From NCBI GenBank assembly GCA_002372815.1, contig DFIR01000023.1:1-64000 (forward strand): a stretch of 64,000 nt of DNA, read 5' to 3'. The DNA is from Lachnospiraceae bacterium UBA3692 (GTDB lineage: Bacteria; Bacillota; Clostridia; Lachnospirales; Lachnospiraceae). The notes beneath the pieces were generated by a model. That model was not told the DNA's origin. It saw only the letters and a program-made list of their open reading frames with translations, and did no database searches. Of the stretch, positions 58,830 to 64,000 are shown piece by piece (within the stretch, counting starts at the first letter, position 1; the number at the start of each line of letters is the position of its first letter). The translations under genes were made by a program, and so were the position numbers.

Positions 58830-58970
58830 AGGGCGAGCCAGGCTATGAAACGATCGAGCGTTTACGCAATGAAGAATATCTTAAGTGGAGGGAACGGATC
58901 AGTTCTATGGATATTGACACCATATATGACACCAAATATAATGACCCTAACAGGAGTTTCTATGTCTAAA
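58823..58970 (+). pseudogene. 3' fragment of an unidentified gene upstream of hicA
   Basis: One frame stays open and reads GYETIERLRNEEYLKWRERI and then MDIDTIYDTKYNDPNRSFYV before a stop at 58968-58970, inside the hicA start. The composition looks coding and AT-rich like hicAB. No start codon or ribosome site exists, and the left end meets the XRE remnant. I do not recognise the protein. Confidence 0.45.
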
Positions 58971-59213
58971 TGGGAGAAGCTGCTTTTTAGAATTCATACA
59001 TTGCCTAAAGATGTAAGATTCTCTGAACTGCAGAAAATACTGGAAGGGTACGGTTATACTATGCATGCTCCCACCGGTGGAGGCAGTCATTATACTTTTC
59101 GAAAAAGCGGAAAGAATCCGATTACAATTCCTGCTCATGATCCCATAAAACGCACGTATGTACTGATGGTGAAAGAAGTAATTGAGGAGGAAAACAAAAA
59201 TGAAAACCCTTGA
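58962..59213 (+). CDS. hicA: HicA family mRNA interferase toxin
   Basis: The 83-residue protein has the HicA double-stranded RNA-binding-like fold. GGGSHYTFRKSG carries the catalytic histidine, and ITIPAHDP follows. HicA cleaves mRNA and is neutralised by HicB. AGGAG lies 5 nt before the ATG at 58962. Its stop lies 14 nt inside hicB, so the two are coupled. Base composition is clearly AT-richer than the flanking genes, suggesting acquisition by transfer. Confidence 0.92.
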   Translation: MSKWEKLLFRIHTLPKDVRFSELQKILEGYGYTMHAPTGGGSHYTFRKSGKNPITIPAHDPIKRTYVLMVKEVIEEENKNENP

Positions 59214-59565
59214 AGAGTATCTACGGCTGCCATATAGTCTTGAGATCCTTCCGGATCCTGACGGAACAGGGTATACCGCAAGGTTTCCGGAACTTCCCGG
59301 CTGCATAACAGTCGGATGCTCACTTGAGGAGACAGTTTCCAATGCTATGGATGCAAAGGAGGAGTGGATCTGCGCAGCGCTTGAAGATGGATCTCCTGTC
59401 CCGGAACCAAACAAACGTGATGGCTATTCGGGACAATTCAAGCTCAGAATCCCTAAAAGCCTGCATCGTTCACTTGCGGAACGAGCCAGAGCGGAAGGCA
59501 TCAGCATGAATCAGTATTGTCTCTATCTGTTGACCAAAAATAACACATTGGAGCATGCCCGTTGA
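59200..59565 (+). CDS. hicB: HicB family antitoxin
   Basis: The 121-residue protein has an N-terminal partially degraded RNase H-like HicB domain (YTARFPELPGCITVGCSLEE) and a C-terminal ribbon-helix-helix DNA-binding segment (GQFKLRIPKSLHRSLAERAR). It binds HicA and probably represses the operon. GAGGAGG lies 9 nt before the ATG at 59200. The gene shares the AT-rich composition of hicA. Confidence 0.92.
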   Translation: MKTLEEYLRLPYSLEILPDPDGTGYTARFPELPGCITVGCSLEETVSNAMDAKEEWICAALEDGSPVPEPNKRDGYSGQFKLRIPKSLHRSLAERARAEGISMNQYCLYLLTKNNTLEHAR

Positions 59566-59605
59566 CAGTCTTCAAGCTTCCGTCTCCTTTCCCAGGACCA
59601 TAAAC

Positions 59606-59636
59606 AGAGACTGCCGCCACGCGGGCAGCAGTCTCT
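59606..59636. terminator. Hairpin between hicB and the FAD oxidase gene
   Basis: AGAGACTGC (59606-59614) pairs with GCAGTCTCT (59628-59636), with outer AAACAG/CTGTTT. The T-run is weak. It probably separates the convergent genes. Confidence 0.65.
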
Positions 59637-59658
59637 TCACTGTTTACCGGATCTTCTC

Positions 59659-61671
59659 TTATCGGTTGATGCAGAACATGGTCACGGAGATGCGGGACAG
59701 CTCGACGCCGTCCTGGCTGCGGATGATCACCTCGCAGAGGCAGGAAGTGCGTCCGCGGCGGACGATCTGCGCCTCGCCGGTCAGTCTTCCGTCCGAGCCG
59801 TTTCGGATGAAGTGCACGCTCGCGTCCATGGTCACGTAGTCGCGGCCGTCCGCCCTGGCCAGTGTCAGGGACAGGATATCCGCCATCGTGAAGAAAAGGC
59901 TGCCGTGCACATAGCCTCTGGGATCCCTCTGCTGCGGCATGATCTTGACGCTCGCCGTGCAGTGCTCGATGTCCAGCTCGTCGATCTCGATGCCGTTGTA
60001 GAGCATGTAGGCGTTCTTCTCGGTCATGGACAGCGCGTAGGCCAGCTTCGGATCCTGCGCGGGCTCCTTCTCCTTGAAGAGGGTCCCCTTGCCCAGCTGG
60101 TGGTCCGGGTCGAAGGCGAACCGCACCGCGGCCATCTCCTGGATGCCCCGGTCGCCGTACATGAGCGCCAGGAGCGGCGCCTTGATCTTGCCCGCGCCGT
60201 GCTCCGCGCAGACGGTGCCGCCGTAGGAAAGGATCACTTCCGCCCAGCGGGTGTACATCTCCTTGGCCCGGCGCATCTCGCCCATGCTGTGCGGGATCAC
60301 GTTGACGTGGAGATGGTTGTCGCCGAAGTGGCCCCAGATGGCGTACTCGTAGCCGCCCTCCGCCAGGTCTCTCTCGTACATCTCCAGCACCTCGATGAAG
60401 TGCTCGTCCGGAAGAGCCATATCCGTGCCGGTCTTGGCGATGCCGGGGTGCTTGCGCTTGCGTGCGGCCACCCGCATGTTGACCGTCTCCGGCACCAGGT
60501 GGCGCATATCCAGCAGGCGGGCGCGGTCAGCGGCGGTCTCCGCCAGCCAGGTGTTCTCGGGATCTCCGCCGGCCTCCTCCATGGCGGCGATGACGGTGTC
60601 CGTCTCCTCCATGGCCTCGTCCTCGGAGTTTGCGTGGATCTCCAGATAGAGCATGTAGTTGCAGCCGTCCGGGATCAGGAGCTCCTCTCCCTTCTGCTGG
60701 CGCACGATCTCGAGGGCATTCCTGTCCATGAATTCCACAGCCGCGACCCTGCTGCAGCTGCTCCGGATCTTCTCCGCGAACGAGACGGCCTGCTCCTGGG
60801 TCTCAAAGTAGCAGTTCAGTCCGTAGATCACGGCGGGCATGCGGATGGTCCGCAGTTCCAGCTCCGTGAAGACGCCGAAGGTGCCGTCGCTGCCGATCAG
60901 GAGGTCGATCAGGTCCATGTCATCCTTGACATAGTAGCCGGCAGCATTCTTGCAGCCGGGCATGCGGTAGGAAGGAAGATCTCCCTCGATGACGCGGCCG
61001 CCCTCTGTGGTCAGGGAGAAATGTCTGCCGGTCGCGAACCGCTCGCCGCGCCGCAGCGAGATGATATCGCCGTCAGAGAGCGCCAGGCGGACAGCTTCCA
61101 CATAGCCGCGCATGGAGCTGTAGCTGTAGCTCTTGGAACCGGAGGAATTGCAGGCGGCCATACCGCCGATCGACGCGGTGCTCTCCGTCGGATCCGGCGG
61201 GAAATAGCACTCCGGCATGGAGCGGAAGGTCTCGAAAGCCGCCAGGGAGGCCTCATCCCAGTCATCGCGGGGGAAATCCCTGGTCGCCAGATATTTGCGC
61301 AGGTTGTAGAGCGTGAGGCCCGGCTGGACGCGCACGTAGACCGTAGGCTCGTCCGGATCGGTGCGGTAGCGGCAGCGTGTGTCCCTGGTGAGTCCCTGGG
61401 TGCCGATCCGCATGCCGAGGACCCGGGTCATCTTCTCCACATTCAGGATGTGGCCTTCCTCGGGAACAGCTGCCGCTGCCAGACCGGTGCGGTTGCCCTG
61501 GATCGTCACGGAAATGTTCTCCTCCCGCATTCTTCGAAGGATCTCCCGGACTTCCTCCTCGGTCGTGGGAAAAGAGATGCTCTGTGCCGCACCTACCTGT
61601 CTGCTCTCGTCGTGCAGATATTCCTGATATTCATCCACCATCGGGCGGACCAGATTTCTTACGCCGCTCAT
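59659..61671 (-). CDS. FAD-linked oxidase fused to a PaaI-like thioesterase
   Basis: The 670-residue protein begins with a PCMH-type FAD domain (FPTTEEEVREILRRM, IQGNRTGLAAAAVP, then SIGGMAACNSSGSKSYSYSS). A FAD oxidase C-terminal domain of D-lactate dehydrogenase/glycolate oxidase type follows, with WGHFGDNHLHVNVIPHS and CAEHGAGKIK. From about residue 545 to the end lies a hotdog domain of the PaaI thioesterase type (RGYVHGSLFFTMADI, VTMDASVHFIR). I know of no standard enzyme with this fusion. Oxidation of a 2-hydroxy acid is expected; the thioesterase role is open. AGGAGG lies 7 nt before the ATG. Confidence 0.82.
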   Translation of the reverse strand: MSGVRNLVRPMVDEYQEYLHDESRQVGAAQSISFPTTEEEVREILRRMREENISVTIQGNRTGLAAAAVPEEGHILNVEKMTRVLGMRIGTQGLTRDTRCRYRTDPDEPTVYVRVQPGLTLYNLRKYLATRDFPRDDWDEASLAAFETFRSMPECYFPPDPTESTASIGGMAACNSSGSKSYSYSSMRGYVEAVRLALSDGDIISLRRGERFATGRHFSLTTEGGRVIEGDLPSYRMPGCKNAAGYYVKDDMDLIDLLIGSDGTFGVFTELELRTIRMPAVIYGLNCYFETQEQAVSFAEKIRSSCSRVAAVEFMDRNALEIVRQQKGEELLIPDGCNYMLYLEIHANSEDEAMEETDTVIAAMEEAGGDPENTWLAETAADRARLLDMRHLVPETVNMRVAARKRKHPGIAKTGTDMALPDEHFIEVLEMYERDLAEGGYEYAIWGHFGDNHLHVNVIPHSMGEMRRAKEMYTRWAEVILSYGGTVCAEHGAGKIKAPLLALMYGDRGIQEMAAVRFAFDPDHQLGKGTLFKEKEPAQDPKLAYALSMTEKNAYMLYNGIEIDELDIEHCTASVKIMPQQRDPRGYVHGSLFFTMADILSLTLARADGRDYVTMDASVHFIRNGSDGRLTGEAQIVRRGRTSCLCEVIIRSQDGVELSRISVTMFCINR

Positions 61672-61752
61672 AATCGTTCCTCCTGACTCCTGAAACGCGG
61701 CGCCCGCTGCGCAGGCTTCCGTTCTGCTGTCTGTACTGCGTGTTATTTTGTA

Positions 61753-61781
61753 ATATTACACTTAAGAAGCGGCCATGTCAA
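61753..61781 (-). promoter_or_regulatory. Promoter of the FAD oxidase-thioesterase gene
   Basis: On the minus strand consensus TTGACA (61776-61781) and TAATAT (61753-61758) are 17 bp apart. Confidence 0.85.
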
Positions 61782-61788
61782 AGAAGTC

Positions 61789-61821
61789 AGAAAAAAAGGC
61801 AGCGGCTTTTACGCCGCTGCC
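61789..61821 (-). terminator. Terminator after the double-glycine-leader gene
   Basis: On the minus strand GGCAGCGGC (61813-61821) pairs with GCCGCTGCC (61798-61806), loop GTAAAA, followed by seven T. Confidence 0.92.
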
Positions 61822-61843
61822 CGGGTTGTACCCCGCTTGCCGA

Positions 61844-62164
61844 TCAATATTTGACTTTCTTCTTCACGAGGAAGCTGTCGTTGACCCAGCCGCTCTTGTT
61901 GAGCTTCGGAGACCAGACCCACACATAGCTCGCGCCGTTCTCGTTGCCGGAGCCGTTGCCGATGATCTGGACATCATCGCCGTTGTAGAGCTTGCCGATC
62001 TCGTTGTTGTAGTTATAGGAAGGATCGCTTCTGAGAGCGAGCCATCCGGTCTTCAGATTCGCGACCTCCATCCAAGGGCCTTCATCCAGTCCGACCTTGC
62101 CGTTCACGCCGCCTGCGACTTCCTTCAGCTCTTCTTCTGTGATCTTCTTGAGTTCTTCTGCCAT
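61844..62164 (-). CDS. Double-glycine-leader protein with SH3b-like domain
   Basis: The 106-residue protein begins with EELKKITEEELKEVAGG, which looks like the leader of class II bacteriocins and related peptides cut after GG by a PCAT-type ABC exporter. The remaining 87 residues resemble a bacterial SH3 domain: GWLALRSDPSYNYNNEIGKL, then DVQIIGNG, YVWVWSP and SGWVNDSFLV. Bacterial SH3 domains usually bind peptidoglycan stems. Export and wall binding are inferred. AAGGAG precedes the ATG; a promoter and a strong terminator make it a single-gene unit. No exporter or immunity gene is adjacent in the window. Confidence 0.75.
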   Translation of the reverse strand: MAEELKKITEEELKEVAGGVNGKVGLDEGPWMEVANLKTGWLALRSDPSYNYNNEIGKLYNGDDVQIIGNGSGNENGASYVWVWSPKLNKSGWVNDSFLVKKKVKY

Positions 62165-62244
62165 GGTATTCGCTCCTTTTCTTTGAACTGGTATGGCTTT
62201 GCTGATGTCGGCGGAAGTTTGCCATCTCCCTTCAGCCTGATTAG

Positions 62245-62273
62245 ATTATACAATGACTTAAACGGTTTTTAAA
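62245..62273 (-). promoter_or_regulatory. Promoter of the double-glycine-leader gene
   Basis: On the minus strand TTTAAA (62268-62273) and TATAAT (62245-62250) are 17 bp apart, about 80 nt before the start. Confidence 0.65.
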
Positions 62274-62346
62274 GGTGCTGTGACAGAAGAATAGAGGCCT
62301 GATAACCTGCGGTCCGGGCAATTTCCGGAAGAAAAGCCCGCAGAGA

Positions 62347-62375
62347 TTGAACCGCCGGCCATTTCCGATTATAAT
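62347..62375 (+). promoter_or_regulatory. Promoter of the degV-family gene
   Basis: TTGAAC (62347-62352) and TATAAT (62370-62375) are 17 bp apart, 42 nt before the chosen start. Confidence 0.8.
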
Positions 62376-62417
62376 GGCAGATACTGAATGTCAAATGAAG
62401 AATGGAGGAATCGGATC

Positions 62418-63281
62418 ATGTCTTTTGCCGTATTTGCGGACGGCAGCGCCAATCTGCCCGCCGGGATGCTGGAAGGGATCTCCCTGCTCCCCTGTGAATA
62501 TACGATCGACGGAAAGCCGCAGACATATTGGGGGGACGTGGATCATTTTGACGCGCATGCCTTTTATGAAGGGCTGCGCAGCGGCCGGGTCGTCCGGACG
62601 AGCCTGCTCAACACCCAGCTCTTTCTGTCACAGTTCACCCCGGTCCTGGAGAAGGGACTGGATATCATCTACATCTCCATGAGCTCCGGGATCAGCGGGA
62701 CCTACAACGCCGCCAGGATCGCCGCGCAGGAGCTGATGGAGCAGTTCAGCGGCCGCTATGTCCATATCGTGGACTCCCTCGGGTGCGGATTCGGCAACGG
62801 CCTGCTCGCCGTGCAGGCGGCGCAGCTGAGCCGTGAGGATATGAGTGCCAGGGAAGCCGCGAAGATCCTGGACGCGGATGTCCCGCATATCTGCCAGTAT
62901 TTTACCGTGGATGACCTGAACTTCCTTAAACGGACCGGCCGCGTCAGCGGCATGACCGCCGCCATCGGCACGATCCTCGGCATCAAGCCGATCCTGTTCG
63001 GGGACAGCACCGGCCACATCATTTCCTGCGCGAAAGTCCGCGGGCGCCGCAAGTCCATCGAAGCCCTCGCGAACAAGTACGCGGAGAAGCGGCAGGATCT
63101 CCCCCGCCAGCAGATCTGCATCTCGCACGGCGACTGTCCGGAGGACGCCGGCCTTCTGGCCTCCCTGATCCGGAAGATCACGCCGGAAGTGCCGATCACG
63201 ATCTGCCAGCACGAGCCTTTCTCCGGCGCCCACGTCGGGCCGGGAATGCTGGGGCTCTTCTTCCGCGGCGTGGAGAGGTAG
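62418..63281 (+). CDS. DegV family fatty-acid-binding protein
   Basis: The 287-residue protein has the DegV (FakB-like) fold. FADGSANLP opens it, VVRTSLLNT and ISMSSGISGTYNAA form the fatty-acid-head pocket motifs, and LNFLKRTGRVSG and GIKPIL lie later. Such proteins carry fatty acids for phosphorylation by FakA. No FakA/DAK gene is adjacent. The ATG at 62418 is used because GGAGG lies 9 nt upstream; the earlier ATG at 62388 has no ribosome site. Confidence 0.9.
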   Translation: MSFAVFADGSANLPAGMLEGISLLPCEYTIDGKPQTYWGDVDHFDAHAFYEGLRSGRVVRTSLLNTQLFLSQFTPVLEKGLDIIYISMSSGISGTYNAARIAAQELMEQFSGRYVHIVDSLGCGFGNGLLAVQAAQLSREDMSAREAAKILDADVPHICQYFTVDDLNFLKRTGRVSGMTAAIGTILGIKPILFGDSTGHIISCAKVRGRRKSIEALANKYAEKRQDLPRQQICISHGDCPEDAGLLASLIRKITPEVPITICQHEPFSGAHVGPGMLGLFFRGVER

Positions 63282-63288
63282 GCGCCTC

Positions 63289-64000
63289 TCACGTCCCGTC
63301 TTCCAGAAGCCTCTCTTTCAGCTTCTGCACGATCTCGGAGAAATCCCGGTGCTGCAGATCCGGAAACGCTCTCAGGAGCCGTCCGTAGCCGAACACCTTG
63401 TGTGTCTTCAGGCTGCCGTACAGCTCGTCGATCCGGGCCTGCAGCGCTTCTGCTCTCTCGCCGGCCTTCTCCTGCAAGGCCCCCGCTCTCTCCTGAAGGG
63501 CATCCGTCCTCGCTTCCACGGCATCCTTCAGTTCCGCTCTTCCGAGTGCCGCCTGCACGCGGACTTCCCCGATCTTCTGCGCCGTGGCGAGGCTCCTCGT
63601 CCCGACGTTCTCGCTCAGCCTGTCGCTCACGATGCGCAGGCCCGCCTGCATCTGGTCCAGACTGCGAAGTTTCTTATTAAATCCTATGATGATCGCGACC
63701 GTCACGACAAGGTCCGAAAAATAAAGCGCGTAGCATACCCCCAGGACGATCCATCCCCAGCGCTCGGGAATATGCGAGACCGCGCGGTGGTCGATGTATG
63801 CCTGGAAGATCCTCACGACCAGGAGGACGGCGATCCCCCAGAGGAGCGAGAACTGCAGGCAGATGTATCCGCGGAAATTGAACGGTCTCGAGGAATAGTC
63901 CCACCACCGGGCGTGAAACAGTATGTCCAGAAGCCAACCCGCCAGCAGCTCCACCGCCGTCGCCAGCAGCATGCCGAAGAGGAAGATCTCCAGGTCATTC
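63289..64000 (-). CDS. CmpB-like membrane protein (putative ABC transporter type IV family), partial
   Basis: At least 237 residues are visible; the frame continues beyond the window edge, so the N-terminus is missing. ELLAGWLLDILFHARWWDYS and FNFRGYICLQFSLLWG are typical of the CmpB/putative ABC-transporter type IV membrane family found in Bacillota. About four helices are seen. A long Ala/Glu/Arg coiled coil (about 125-195) and a short C-terminal domain follow. Transport has not been shown for this family, and the role is unknown. It is convergent with degV, with a 7-nt gap between stops. Confidence 0.75.
   Translation of the reverse strand, partial: NDLEIFLFGMLLATAVELLAGWLLDILFHARWWDYSSRPFNFRGYICLQFSLLWGIAVLLVVRIFQAYIDHRAVSHIPERWGWIVLGVCYALYFSDLVVTVAIIIGFNKKLRSLDQMQAGLRIVSDRLSENVGTRSLATAQKIGEVRVQAALGRAELKDAVEARTDALQERAGALQEKAGERAEALQARIDELYGSLKTHKVFGYGRLLRAFPDLQHRDFSEIVQKLKERLLEDGT

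Overview
The window reads as a chromosomal segment of a GC-rich, monoderm Bacillota, most likely a gut Clostridia of Lachnospiraceae type. The evidence is the mraZ-rsmH-ftsL-pbp-mraY-murD-ftsW-ftsQ-ftsZ division cluster, TmcAL divergent from ackA, choline-binding-type cell wall repeats with a LicD protein, AraC plus GPH-symporter glycan clusters, strong AGGAGG ribosome sites, and many GTG/TTG starts. No rRNA, prophage, insertion sequence or CRISPR array was seen. One tRNA (Ala, CGC) is present.

Layout. 1-4.5 kb: a GntR/FCD regulator, a GntP-type sugar-acid permease and an IlvD/Edd-family dehydratase, all on +, ending at a strong terminator; this looks like aldonate uptake and dehydration. 4.6-19.1 kb: a glycan-utilisation locus on -, with a GPH symporter, GH2, a sugar isomerase/epimerase-fold protein, GH78, GH43 and GH1 in one tightly packed operon, plus GH35 from its own promoter. 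A divergent AraC regulator sits beside the symporter. None of the hydrolases has a signal peptide, so imported oligosaccharides or glycosides are probably dismantled in the cytoplasm. 19.1-24.9 kb: a secreted Thr-rich cell-wall-binding protein, then an operon cytidylyltransferase (IspD/TarI type)-proC-CDF exporter-LicD. 25-32.5 kb: a HExxH lipoprotein, truA, a zinc-ribbon membrane protein, a 62-bp tandem hairpin array, glyA, a lipoprotein and rpmF. 32.6-39.1 kb: an XRE regulator, ackA, tmcAL, a PfkB sugar kinase, a small ORF, a Cof-type HAD phosphatase, and an FtsK-like protein whose Walker motifs are lost. 39.1-40.0 kb: a 900-bp non-coding zone. 40-45.2 kb: a large RND exporter and an aldose-epimerase-like protein. 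45.4-56.5 kb: tRNA-Ala, the division/cell-wall cluster and lgt. 56.8-64 kb: ychF, a decayed patch with GH3 and XRE remnants, hicAB, a FAD oxidase fused to a thioesterase, a double-glycine-leader SH3 protein, degV, and a CmpB-like membrane protein cut by the window end.

The most unusual signals are non-coding. Two convergent intergenic regions carry tandem arrays with exactly the same 62-bp period. In 29387-30068 the units form hairpins and are organised as a 186-bp higher-order repeat. In 39194-40019 a four-unit 62-bp array is flanked by two inverted copies of a multi-stem palindromic element. The two copies keep the same architecture while their stem sequences differ in a compensatory way, which suggests selection for structure. 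Next to it lies the FtsK-like pseudo-ATPase. These are inferences from reading the sequence; no search or folding program was run.
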